64,000 bases of DNA from Labedaea rhizosphaerae (lineage in GTDB: Bacteria > Actinomycetota > Actinomycetes > Mycobacteriales > Pseudonocardiaceae). Numbering within the stretch: the stretch's first letter is position 1; the number at the start of each line of letters is the position of its first letter. Below the pieces are notes generated by a model, which saw only the letters and a program-made list of their open reading frames with translations, was not told the origin of the DNA and made no database searches. Location: contig NZ_SNXZ01000002.1 of assembly GCF_004362825.1 (NCBI RefSeq), forward strand, positions 987,365 through 1,051,364, given 5' to 3'. The position numbers were made by a program, and so were the translations under genes. This document shows positions 56,375-64,000 of the stretch, in pieces.

Positions 56375-57777
56375 CCCTGGCCCGCCGCACCCGGTCGATG
56401 CTGACCGCCGCGTTGGAGCTCTACCGCGACAGCCCGCGGGCCACCGGCTGGCTGCACCGCCACCTCGCCCGCTTCGACGAACCGGTCCGCCTCGCGGTGG
56501 TCGGCGAGGCCGGCACCGGCAAGTCCACGCTCGTCAACGCCCTCGCCGGGGCCGAACTCGCGCCGCTGCTGCTCGCCGACGGGCAGAGCGTGACCTGGTA
56601 CCGCGCCGGACGCGAAGTCGTCGTGCTCGGTCACCCGCCGTCGGGGCCGCCGTGGCAGCTGCCCGCGGCCGAGGCTGATGGCGGCCTGGACGTCGACGGC
56701 AGCGGCCTGGAGACCACGCAGGTCGAGCGGGTCGTCGTCGACTGGCCGAGCCGCTCGCTGCACGACCTCACCCTGATCGACACCCCGCCGCTGGAGGGGG
56801 ACGCCGCGGTCGAGCGGGTCGCGATGGACGCCGACGCCGTGCTCTACCTCGTGCCGCAACCCGATCCCGGCCTGCTCGGCCCGCTGCGCGCCATGCACGA
56901 CCACCCGATCGCGCTGGCCGCGCCGATCGGTTCGCTCGTGGTGCTCGCCCGCGCCGACGAACTCGGGGCCGGGCGCCCGGACGCGCTGGAGTCGGCCCGG
57001 AAGGTGGCCCAGCGGTTCCGCCAGGAGCCGGGCGTGCGGGAGCTGGCCCAGGACGTCCTGCCGGTGGCCGGGCTGCTCGGGCACGCGGCGAGCACGTTGC
57101 GGGACAACGAATACGCGGTGCTCGCCACGCTCGCCCGCGCCGAGATCGACCCGTGGCTGCGCAGCGCGGACCGGTTCACCGCCGGATCGGATCTGGCCGG
57201 CCTGACCGGGCCGGAACGCACCAAGGTCCTCGCCCGCTTCGGCCTGCACGGCGTGCGCCTCGCGGTGGCGCTCCTGCGCGAAGGGGTGAGCGGGCGGGCC
57301 GCGCTCGCCGCCGAGCTGTCGGCGCGCAGCGGCCTGGACGACCTCGCCGAGGCCATCACGCTCTACCTGGTCGCCAGGCGCCCGGTGCTCAAGGCGCGGT
57401 CGGCCATGATCGCGCTGGAAGTGTTGCTGCGCATGGAACCCCGGCCCGGCGCGGCCGGCCTGCTGGCCGACCTGGACCGGACGCTGGCCGGTGCGCACGA
57501 GTTCGCCGAGCTGCGGCTGTTGTCGTCGGTCCGATCCGGACGGACGACGTTGCCGGACGACCTGCTCGAACCCGCGCTGCGGTTGATCGGCGCACTCGGT
57601 GAGCACGGCAGCACCCGCCTCGGGCTGCCCGAGGACGCCCAGCCGACCGACGTGGGCGAGCGGGCGGCGTGGGAGTTGCGCCGCTGGCACGCCCGCGCCG
57701 AGGATCCCGCGCTGTCCACTGAGGACCGCTGGGCGGCCCGCGTGGTCCGCCGCAGCTGCGCCGCTCTGATCAGCTGA
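56371..57777 (+). CDS. IniC-like dynamin-family GTPase
   Basis: This 468-aa GTPase starts at GTG 56371 inside the iniA stop (GTGA). G1 reads VVGEAGTGKSTLVNAL (45-53) and G3 LIDTPPLEGD (around 137). The rest is helical, with weaker membrane character than IniA. The two GTPases probably function together, as their overlap ensures coupled translation. The open frame extending far upstream is antisense-phase noise over iniA. Confidence 0.9.
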   Translation: MTLARRTRSMLTAALELYRDSPRATGWLHRHLARFDEPVRLAVVGEAGTGKSTLVNALAGAELAPLLLADGQSVTWYRAGREVVVLGHPPSGPPWQLPAAEADGGLDVDGSGLETTQVERVVVDWPSRSLHDLTLIDTPPLEGDAAVERVAMDADAVLYLVPQPDPGLLGPLRAMHDHPIALAAPIGSLVVLARADELGAGRPDALESARKVAQRFRQEPGVRELAQDVLPVAGLLGHAASTLRDNEYAVLATLARAEIDPWLRSADRFTAGSDLAGLTGPERTKVLARFGLHGVRLAVALLREGVSGRAALAAELSARSGLDDLAEAITLYLVARRPVLKARSAMIALEVLLRMEPRPGAAGLLADLDRTLAGAHEFAELRLLSSVRSGRTTLPDDLLEPALRLIGALGEHGSTRLGLPEDAQPTDVGERAAWELRRWHARAEDPALSTEDRWAARVVRRSCAALIS

Positions 57778-57863
57778 CCCCCACCCACCAGGGGAGTCGC
57801 GTTTGGTTGGCCCGCAAGGGCTCCGTCGCCAGCCCGAGGCCAGGCCGCACACCACGTTGGCTG

Positions 57864-57983
57864 TGGGTTCGGTTTTACACGGGGCACGACGGCCCTAAAC
57901 TCGCGCGGTGCGGGCGCCTCACCCCTGCCCGTTTTAGCGCACGCAAGGGCCGTCGTGGGGGTCCCCGTGTCAAACCGAACCCA
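57864..57983. repeat. large imperfect hairpin element between iniC and the IS
   Basis: TGGGTTCGGTTTTACACGGG (from 57864, arm to 57896) is the near-complement of 57946-57983, with a short GGGTC insertion in the right arm. Inside, further complementary CTAAAC/GTTTTAG segments occur. The total is about 120 bases. It may be a terminator for iniC, a small palindromic repeat family member or a MITE; only seven bases separate it from the IS end. Confidence 0.7.
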
Positions 57984-57989
57984 CCCCAC

Positions 57990-59031
57990 TAGGCCGTGTC
58001 TCAAAGTGCTGACCGGCCAATGTGTCTGAGGTGATCGTCGTGTTGGCGTGTCGTGGATCGGGTAGGCGAGGTCTCCGGTAGATCGATCATCGACCAAGAC
58101 GATCGTTGATACCGGAGACCTCGTGGCCAGCGTAGCGGCGATGGGGCGGGCAGACCTGACCGATGCGCGGTGGGCGGCGTTGGAACCGCTCCTGCCACAA
58201 GGGAAGAAGGCCGGTCGCCCGTCGATGTGGACTAAACGGCAGCTCATTGACGGGATCCGTTGGCGTGTGCGTGCGGGCACGCCGTGGCGGGATATCCCAC
58301 CGGCTTACGGGTCGTGGCAGGCGATCTACGGGTTGTTTCGCCGCTGGCAGCGGGCAGGAGTCTGGTCGGTCATCTTGGCCCAGTTACAGGCCGGTGCTGA
58401 TGCCGCCGGGTTGATCGGCTGGGATGTCAGTGTCGACTCGACTATCCCCCGCGCGCAGCAGCATGCCGCTGGAGCGCGAGGGACATCGGATGCCCCGAAG
58501 GAACCGCCGGGTGGGGTGGGCGAGGCGGAGCCGGCTGATCATGCTTTGGGGCGGTCCCGAGGTGGCTGGACTACCAAGCTGCATCTGGCCTGCGAGCAGA
58601 TGCAAAAGCCACTCTCGCTCCTGGTCACCGCCGGCCAGCGTGGTGATTCGCCTCAGTTTCAAGTAGTGCTCGCCCGGATCCGCATCGCGCGGGTGGGCGG
58701 TGGCCGACCACGCACCCGACCAGATCGAGTCTTGGTGGATCGGGCCTACGGCTCCCGTGCTAACCGGGCCTACCTGCGCGGTCGTGGTATTCGGTGCACG
58801 ATCCCACCCAAGGTTGACCAGGCGCGCCACCGCCGGGCCAGGGGCCGCTCTGGTGGCCGACCCCGGGTCTTCGACGCGGAAATCTACAAGCAACGCCACG
58901 CAGTGCGGGATCAACCGGTTCAAGCGCAACCGTGCCGTGGCCACGGGATACGACAAACTCGCCGTTCGCTACGAAGCCACGGTCATCATCGCAGCGATCA
59001 ACGAATGGCTACGACTTTGAGCCACGGCCTA
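57990..59031. mobile_element. IS5-family-like insertion sequence
   Basis: The ends are TAGGCCGTGTCTCAAAGT (57990-58007) and ACTTTGAGCCACGGCCTA (59014-59031), inverted with one mismatch. Both flanks carry CTA (57989-57991 and 59029-59031), probably a target duplication. One transposase gene fills the element. A further CTAGGCC at 59041-59047 hints at a previous insertion at the same spot. Confidence 0.88.
58123..59020 (+). pseudogene. IS5-type DDE transposase, frameshifted with loss of the catalytic Glu codon
   Basis: The frame opens at GTG 58123 (or ATG 58141) with MGRADLTDARWAALEPLLPQ, an IS5/DUF4096-type DNA-binding domain, followed by DVSVDSTIPRAQQH (first Asp) and VLVDRAYGSRANRAYL (second Asp). 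At 58905/58906 five bases are missing compared with the second copy at 60841. The normal sequence QRHAVECGINRFKR, containing the catalytic Glu, is replaced by an out-of-frame run to 59067. The correct frame resumes and ends at 59020. Confidence 0.9.
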
Positions 59032-59143
59032 GCCCACTGGCTAGGCCTAGAGCTCGATTTCCGATGAATCACGCCAAGCACCCGGCCCCGGACGCCGCCG
59101 TTTAACCACGATCTTGTCGGTGCTCGGACCTAGCATGCGGAGC

Positions 59144-59863
59144 ATGACGCGATATGTCGACGAGGACCTGCACGGTGCGGAGTTCCGCGAGTGCGACCTG
59201 ACCGGGGCACGGCTGATCGGCGTTGTCATGCAGGATGCCGTGATCGACGGGCTGATCACCAACCTCGTGGTGAACGGCGTCGAGGTCACTGAATATGTCG
59301 AGGCGGAGCTCGACCGGCGTCATCCGGTGCGGGTGCTGATCCGCTCCGATGACCCTGCCGATCTGCGTGAGGCGTCGCGTCAGCTCCATGCCGGTTGGGC
59401 CGCCACGATCGAGCGGATCCGCCGCACGCCCGGCATCGAGCGCCGCAGCGTCAACGACGAGTGGTCGGCGGTGCAGACGATGCGCCACCTGGTCTTCGTG
59501 CACGACTCGTGGTTCCGCCGCTGCTGCTTGGGCTCGACGGAGCTGTTCACGCCTATGGGCATCGGGACGACCGTCGAGCCCTACCGTGAAGCGCACGGGC
59601 TTGACCTGTCGCTCGATCCGGCCATCGACGAGATCGTGAGCGTGCGTGACGCACAGGCCGCCGAGCTCGAGGCCTGGCTCGACGAGATCACCGCTGAGCG
59701 GCTCGCGGCGCCAGCGCCGGTGCCCGATGACGACGTCTGGCCGCCGTACGCCCGGGGCCGCTCGGTGCGGCAGTGCCTCGGCACGGTGCTCAACGAGACC
59801 TTCGAGCACCATGGCTTCTGCGTCCGCGACCTCGACCTGATCGAGGCACAGGAGGTTAACTAG
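59144..59863 (+). CDS. DinB-like protein with N-terminal pentapeptide repeats
   Basis: This 239-aa protein has a short pentapeptide-like start (DLHGAEFRECDLTGARLIGV), then a four-helix DinB/YfiT-type domain with VQTMRHLVFVHDSWFRRCCLG, whose His residues would bind a metal, and a final His pair ETFEHHGFCVRD. Mycothiol-dependent or related enzymes use this fold. The start is ATG 59144 or 59135, neither with a good ribosome site. It lies between two IS copies and may be cargo of a rearrangement, but its frame is intact. Confidence 0.8.
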   Translation: MTRYVDEDLHGAEFRECDLTGARLIGVVMQDAVIDGLITNLVVNGVEVTEYVEAELDRRHPVRVLIRSDDPADLREASRQLHAGWAATIERIRRTPGIERRSVNDEWSAVQTMRHLVFVHDSWFRRCCLGSTELFTPMGIGTTVEPYREAHGLDLSLDPAIDEIVSVRDAQAAELEAWLDEITAERLAAPAPVPDDDVWPPYARGRSVRQCLGTVLNETFEHHGFCVRDLDLIEAQEVN

Positions 59864-59866
59864 GGC

Positions 59867-60047
59867 CTACCTCGGCAACCCAGACCCCCGCCAAGCCCCC
59901 GCTCCGGGCCGAATCGGCCGCCGAAGCATCGCCCGCACGATCAACCCACGTCGACCGGCGCTCAACACCCCGCGCGGGGTCCACCCGCGTCGCCAACACC
60001 GCCACCAAAGCCGCCAACTCCTCACTGTCGGGAGTCCCGGTAGCGTC
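59867..60047 (-). pseudogene. acyl-CoA carboxylase epsilon subunit remnant (frameshifted, N-terminus missing)
   Basis: On the minus strand one frame reads GTPDSEELAALVAVLATRV and on to STWVDRA; shifting by one base in GCGGGC then gives AMLRRPIRPGAGAWRGSGLP, R and a stop at 59867. Together these match the whole AccE pattern (GTPDxEELAALVAVL and a PGAxAWRxSGLPR tail). A single extra base breaks the frame, and the usual first 15-20 residues are absent at the junction with the MmcQ gene. Confidence 0.8.
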
Positions 60048-60053
60048 CTGGGT

Positions 60054-60452
60054 GTGACCGAACGAGGGGATGTGCCACCGGAGATCCTGGACCGGCTCCG
60101 GCCGGTCTGCCTCGGCCTGCCCGAGACCTACGAGGAACCCGCGTGGGTGGGGGTGCGCTGGCGGATCCGTCAGCGCACGTTCGCCCACGTGCTCACCGTC
60201 GACCCCGACCACCATCTGGCCTACGCGCGCGCCACCGCCTCCGACGACCCGCTGTGCCTGATCACGTTCCGCTCGCCCGGCGACGAGATCAAAGGCCTGC
60301 TCGCCGGCGGCCACCCGTTCTACAAGGCCGACTGGGGCGGCAACGTGGTGATCATGGTGTTCGAGGCCGACGTGGACTGGGACGAGGTGGCCGAGCTGCT
60401 CACCGAGAGCTACCGGCTGATGGCGCCGAAGAAGCTCGCAGCTCAGATCTGA
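60054..60452 (+). CDS. MmcQ/YjbR-family protein
   Basis: This 132-aa protein has the MmcQ/YjbR pattern: CLGLPETYEEPAWVGVRWRI, then FAHVLTVDPDHHLAYARA and FYKADWGGNVVIMVFEADVD, with a terminal helix (ELLTESYRLMAPKKL). It is a CyaY-like fold associated with DNA binding in some members. The GTG start at 60054 overlaps the truncated accE junction. Its end overlaps the convergent fragment gene by 53 bases. Confidence 0.82.
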   Translation: MTERGDVPPEILDRLRPVCLGLPETYEEPAWVGVRWRIRQRTFAHVLTVDPDHHLAYARATASDDPLCLITFRSPGDEIKGLLAGGHPFYKADWGGNVVIMVFEADVDWDEVAELLTESYRLMAPKKLAAQI

Positions 60453-60831
60453 CCCCGGTGAACTCCAGGCTGTCGATCATCTGGTCGGTCAGCTGGGCGA
60501 GAATTCCGTCCAGCGCCAGGTCGGGCGTGGTCACTGTCAGCACGGCCAGCCAGTCGGTGCCCGGAAACGGCGCGAAGCACTGCGTGATCGCGACCATCTG
60601 CGGGCGCGGGGTCATCGCCGCCTGCCGGGTGCGCAGCCGCACCGCCTTGCCCTGTGGGGTTTCGCGCAGGCCCACCCGTCGGGCGGTCAGGTCCTCCCCG
60701 GGATCGACCTCGGCCCGCGCGTAGAACTCGGCCAGCAGCTCCACTGCCCCTGCGCGCAGTGGCAGCTCCTGCCAGGCCAGGGTCATGCTGCCGGTCAGGA
60801 TGGTGGCCGGGGTGGCGCCCAGCCCGGGCAT
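60400..60831 (-). CDS. hypothetical protein, probably 5'-truncated
   Basis: This 143-aa product has no recognised domain. The region TDWLAVLTVTTPDLALDGIL, then LTDQMIDSLEF resembles C-terminal parts of actinobacterial hypothetical proteins that end soon after such a helix. The frame opens just nine bases from the second IS fragment, and its N-terminus (MPGLGATPATILTGSMTLAW) may be a fusion junction rather than the original start. It is probably a leftover. Confidence 0.5.
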   Translation of the reverse strand: MPGLGATPATILTGSMTLAWQELPLRAGAVELLAEFYARAEVDPGEDLTARRVGLRETPQGKAVRLRTRQAAMTPRPQMVAITQCFAPFPGTDWLAVLTVTTPDLALDGILAQLTDQMIDSLEFTGVRSELRASSAPSAGSSR

Positions 60832-60840
60832 CGCGGCACT

Positions 60841-60985
60841 AACGCCACGCAGTGGAGTGCGGGATCAACCGGCTCAAGCGCAACCGTGCCGTGGCCACGG
60901 GATACGACAAACTCGCCGTTCGCTACGAAGCCACGGCCATCATCGCAGCGATCAACGAATGGCTACGACTTTGAGACACGGCCTA
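60841..60985 (+). mobile_element. right-end fragment of a second IS5-type copy
   Basis: 145 bases match the 3' part of the IS at 57990-59031, with three base substitutions and a 5-bp insertion relative to it (AGTGGAGTGC against AGTGC). The terminal repeat at 60968-60985 is the exact complement of the left end of the full copy. It retains the Glu codon that the full copy lost. Its left part has been deleted. Confidence 0.9.
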
Positions 60986-60994
60986 GTTGGCCCC

Positions 60995-61054
60995 AACGTC
61001 GAACACACCCGCGCCCAACGTGGGACACACCCGACGCGAACGTGGGACACACCC
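60995..61054. repeat. three direct repeats with 22-bp period
   Basis: AACGTSGRACACACCC-type units occur at 60995-61010, 61017-61032 and 61039-61054; the last two are identical. They lie between the second IS end and the 3' end of the GH2 gene. They may be binding sites or a dispersed intergenic repeat. Confidence 0.75.
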
Positions 61055-61078
61055 GGTTGGGCTAGCAGGGGTGGACGG

Positions 61079-63355
61079 TTAGGAGGCCCAGGGGGCGGCG
61101 ACCATCCACGTGACGTCGGGCCCGAACGACGTATGCGACTCGTAGGCGTGGGTTCCGCCGTCGGCCGCGAGCCACAGCTCCGAGTTGTAGTGGCGCAGGT
61201 ACTTGCCCGGGAAGTCCAGTGCTTCCAACGAAATCCCGGCGCTCGTCACGCTCGGCCGGCTGCACCACGTCGCGTCCCGGTTGAACTCCGACGTGCCGTC
61301 CTTGGCCGCCAACCGCACCCGCGAGCCGGCGTGCCGCAGGTACTGGCCCGGGTCGTTCACCGACTCGAACGAGTAGCAGCTCTTGTCGCCGAGCCCGGTC
61401 CGCACCGTCCACGTCGCGTCCTGCTTGAGCAGGGCCGTGCTCGTCGTGTCCACGTGCGCCGTGTAGCCGAGACCGTTGGCGTGCCGGACATACCGGTCGA
61501 CGTAGGGGACGGTCGTGACGTTCAACGAGATGCGGTGGTCGACCGGCAACGGCGCCGCCACCCGCACCGGCGTGCCCTCGATCAGCGCCCGGTTGGCCGC
61601 CCGCACCTGCGCGGTGTCCACTTTGAGCACTTGGCGGTCGTAGGTGTAGAGGCCGTTGACCTCGTTCTCCACGTCGGTGAGCTGGGTGTAGATCACCGCG
61701 GACAGGCCGTTGCGCGACTGCAGCCGTTGCGCACCCCAGTCGAGGCTGACGTAGCGGTCGGTCAGCGCGGCGCCGCCCGGCACCATCTCGTAGCCGGAAC
61801 CCTTGCCGGGCTGCCATTCGTGCCCGGTGACCCGTAGGCCGAGGCCGCCGAACTCGCCGAGCACCGCGATCCGCGCCCTGGACGGCTTGCTCGTGTTGCC
61901 CGGCCCGACATAGCGGTGGTCGTCGATCACGTCGCCGTTGCCGCCGTCGGTGCCACAGCAGTTGGATCCGGAGTTGTTGTTGACGAGCCGGCTGGGGTCG
62001 GAGTCCTTGACCATGTCGGCGATCCGCGACGAGTCGTACTCGCCCCAGCCCTCGTTGAACGGGATCCACTGCACGATCGACGTGTCGCTGCGGTGCTGGT
62101 CGACCATCTCCCGCAGCTCGGCCTCGAACGTGGCCTTCGCGGCCAGGTCCGGCGCGGGGCTGGTCCGCATGGCCGGCATGTCCTGCCACACCATCAGGCC
62201 GAGCTTGTCCGCCCAGTAGTACCAGCGATCGGGCTCGACCTTGATGTGCTTGCGCACGGTGTTGAACCCGAGGTCCTTGTGCGCCTGCAGGTCGAACTTG
62301 AGCGCGTCGTCGGTGGGCGCGGTGTAGAGCCCGTCGGGCCAGAAGCCCTGGTCCAGCGTGCCGACGCTCATCACGAACCGGCCGTTGAGGGTCGGGCGGA
62401 CCACGCCGTCGAGCACGGCCTTGCTGATCGTGCGCATGCCGAAGTAGCTGCCGACCGCGTCGTCACCCAAGGCGACGGTCAGGTCGTAGAGGAACGGGTC
62501 GTCCGGCGACCACAGGTGCGCCTTGGGCACGGGCACCTGGATCACCGTGTCGACCGGACCCGACGCCGAACCGATCACCGTGTCCCCGGACTTCACGGTG
62601 ACCGTCGCCGTCTGCCCGCCGGCCCCCGCGCCGTGCACGGTCACCGCCACCCGGTTGTTCGGCACGTCCGGCGTCACGTCGAGCCGGGTCACGTGCGCGG
62701 CCGGGGTCGGCTCGAGCCACACGGTCTGCCAGATGCCCGACGACGCGGTGTAGAAGATCGAGCTGGGCGCCTTGCGCTGCTTGCCGATCGGCTGGCTGCC
62801 CGAGTCGACCGGCGCGTACACGCCGACGATCAGCTCGTTGTCCCCGGCCCGCAAGCGATCGGTGACGTCGAAGGAGAACCTGCCGTAGCCGCCCTTGTGC
62901 GTGCCGACCTTCGTGCCGTTGACCCAGACGTCGGCCTGCCAGTCCACGGCGCCGAAGTTCAACTGCACGCGCCGGCCCGACCACCCGGCGGGCACGGTGA
63001 ACGTGCGCCGGTACCACATCCGGTCGCTGTGGGCCTGGATCCCGGAGAGCGCCGACTCGACCGGGTACGGCACGAGGATCGACTGGGCCAGGGTCTGCCC
63101 GATCGGCGGCGCGTCGCCCGCCGCGGCCGCCCGGTACTGCCAGACGCCGTTGAGGTTCTGCCAGTCGGGCCGGGTCAGCTGCGGTCGCGGGTACTCGGGC
63201 AGCGCGTTGTCCGGACCGACCTGGGTGGACCAGGGCGTGGTCATCGGGAAGGGCTTCGGTTGCCAGGTCTGGAGTTGCGGGGCCGCACCCGCCACGCTCA
63301 CGCCGAGCACCGGCAGCAGGACGGCGAGCAGCACGAGCAACACGCGACGGACCAT
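61079..63355 (-). CDS. secreted GH2-family glycoside hydrolase with C-terminal AbfB domain
   Basis: This 758-aa enzyme has a signal peptide at 1-25 (MVRRVLLVLLAVLLPVLGVS, cleavage near AGAAP). The GH2 sugar-binding domain (about 65-215), immunoglobulin-like domain and TIM barrel follow, with the catalytic acid Glu 435 in IPFNEGWGEY and nucleophile Glu 501 in VLGEFGGLG. An AbfB beta-trefoil (about 620-758, RYVRHANGLGYTAHV and repeats) suggests binding to arabinoxylan. Activity may be beta-galactosidase, glucuronidase or similar. ATG 63355 has GGAGGT upstream. Confidence 0.92.
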   Translation of the reverse strand: MVRRVLLVLLAVLLPVLGVSVAGAAPQLQTWQPKPFPMTTPWSTQVGPDNALPEYPRPQLTRPDWQNLNGVWQYRAAAAGDAPPIGQTLAQSILVPYPVESALSGIQAHSDRMWYRRTFTVPAGWSGRRVQLNFGAVDWQADVWVNGTKVGTHKGGYGRFSFDVTDRLRAGDNELIVGVYAPVDSGSQPIGKQRKAPSSIFYTASSGIWQTVWLEPTPAAHVTRLDVTPDVPNNRVAVTVHGAGAGGQTATVTVKSGDTVIGSASGPVDTVIQVPVPKAHLWSPDDPFLYDLTVALGDDAVGSYFGMRTISKAVLDGVVRPTLNGRFVMSVGTLDQGFWPDGLYTAPTDDALKFDLQAHKDLGFNTVRKHIKVEPDRWYYWADKLGLMVWQDMPAMRTSPAPDLAAKATFEAELREMVDQHRSDTSIVQWIPFNEGWGEYDSSRIADMVKDSDPSRLVNNNSGSNCCGTDGGNGDVIDDHRYVGPGNTSKPSRARIAVLGEFGGLGLRVTGHEWQPGKGSGYEMVPGGAALTDRYVSLDWGAQRLQSRNGLSAVIYTQLTDVENEVNGLYTYDRQVLKVDTAQVRAANRALIEGTPVRVAAPLPVDHRISLNVTTVPYVDRYVRHANGLGYTAHVDTTSTALLKQDATWTVRTGLGDKSCYSFESVNDPGQYLRHAGSRVRLAAKDGTSEFNRDATWCSRPSVTSAGISLEALDFPGKYLRHYNSELWLAADGGTHAYESHTSFGPDVTWMVAAPWAS

Positions 63356-63566
63356 GGACGACCTCCGGAACCAGTTCGACACACCTCGTCCACGCCCGGC
63401 GGGCCGATGGGGTTGCCTCGAATGTGGGTGAGTGCCCAGAAATTGGACGCAACAGGCAAGAACCTACCGGGATCCGGTCGATAACGGTCGCTGGTTCGAG
63501 CGAAACGATCACACCCGATCGAGTTCGGACTCCCCAACGATGCTCGGCTGCACTACCGTCTCGCGC

Positions 63567-64000
63567 ATGTTCGCCGCCGAGCGTCGTCAGGTCATCCTCG
63601 AACTGGTCCGGACCACTGGGGCGGTGTCGCTGCGCGAGCTGGCCGCGATCGTGAAGACCAGCGAGGTGACCGTCCGCCGGGATCTGCGGTTCCTGGAGCA
63701 GGAGGGGCTGCTCGCCCGCCGCCACGGCGGCGCGGTCGCCACCGACCGGCCCTCCTACGAGCCGACCTACACCGAGAAGACCCACGTGCGAGCGAGGAGA
63801 AGGCCGCCATCGCGCGCCTGGCCGCGACCCTCGTGCGGCCCGGCGACGCCGTGGTGATCGGCGCGGGCACCACCACGCAAGCGCTCGCCCGCCAGCTCGT
63901 GCGCCTGGCCGAGCTGACCGTCGTGACCAACTCCTTGCTGGTCGCGCAGGTGCTGGCCCGAGCGCACGGCGTGGACGTGATCCTGCCCGGCGGCATGCTC
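63567..64000 (+). pseudogene. DeoR-family regulator, frameshifted and cut by the window end
   Basis: The start ATG 63567 (MFAAERRQVILELVRTTGAV) opens a DeoR helix-turn-helix (SLRELAAIVKTSEVTVRRDL, then RFLEQEGLLARRHGGAV). At about 63786-63790 one base seems missing (GTGCGAGC where GTGGCGAGC is expected). Before it the frame reads TYTEKTHV; after it another frame reads SEEKAAIARLAATLVRPGDA and on into the sugar-phosphate-sensing domain (VVIGAGTTTQALARQLVRLA). The gene runs past the end of the window. It may regulate the divergent GH2 gene. Confidence 0.8.

Noticed and set aside
60995-61054. Direct repeats considered as a CRISPR array
   Set aside because: The 16-base unit with 6-base gaps is too short, and there are no cas genes.

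Overview
The window is about 64 kb of very G+C-rich DNA with actinomycete signatures: a germacradienol/geosmin synthase, a GAF-ANTAR protein, DesK/DesR-type regulators, large LuxR-type ATPase regulators, WXG100-like and EspC-like proteins with YbaB partners, an iniBAC-like cluster with an IniR-type regulator, and many GTG starts. A non-mycobacterial actinomycete, probably of the Pseudonocardiaceae (Lentzea/Saccharothrix/Amycolatopsis-like), fits best. This is inference from gene content, not a database result.

Layout. 1-12.4 kb: the end of an EamA transporter, pyruvate phosphate dikinase, a STAS protein, an MFS permease, an S41 peptidase broken by an internal deletion, CorA, a SRPBCC protein, an oxidoreductase/kinase pair, a PRC-barrel protein, a nitrilase-fold protein that seems to lack catalytic residues, a GAF-ANTAR regulator and a DUF6292-like protein. 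12.4-21.6 kb: a compact selenocysteine locus with selD, the tRNA-Sec gene, selA, selB and a three-gene formate dehydrogenase operon. The catalytic subunit reads through an in-frame UGA at 17155 followed by a bacterial SECIS hairpin. One locus thus holds the whole Sec machinery and its likely only local client.

21.6-31.5 kb: a secreted alpha-lytic-type protease; an arsenic-type cluster (ArsR-ArsC fusion, VOC protein and NifS-like enzyme, divergent from an APC permease across a 7-bp inverted repeat); a stress protein; and a five-gene operon ending in a DesK/DesR-type two-component system. 31.5-41.7 kb: two very small genes (one a 50-aa proline-rich peptide), geosmin synthase, a PH-like membrane protein, an SDR, an atypical LuxR regulator, a LAL regulator and a secreted GH15 glucoamylase.

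41.8-47.9 kb: an MDR oxidoreductase, a nucleotidyltransferase-like protein, an enoyl-CoA hydratase, a short methionyl-tRNA synthetase paralogue with a possible Met-Met leader peptide and hairpins, and an orphan type VII secretion-like cassette behind an ECF-type promoter. 48-57.8 kb: an ini-type envelope-stress cluster (IniR-like ATPase regulator, an unusual Hsp70 with a charged repeat tail, IniB-like repeat protein, and two dynamin-like GTPases).

57.8-61.1 kb: a decayed zone. It holds a large hairpin, an IS5-type element whose transposase has lost its catalytic Glu codon in a 5-bp deletion, fragments of other genes including a frameshifted acyl-CoA carboxylase epsilon gene, a second IS end and 22-bp-period repeats. 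61.1-64 kb: a secreted GH2 enzyme with an AbfB domain and a frameshifted DeoR regulator running off the end. No CRISPR array, rRNA or prophage was seen. Every gene-free stretch outside the IS is shorter than 300 bp.
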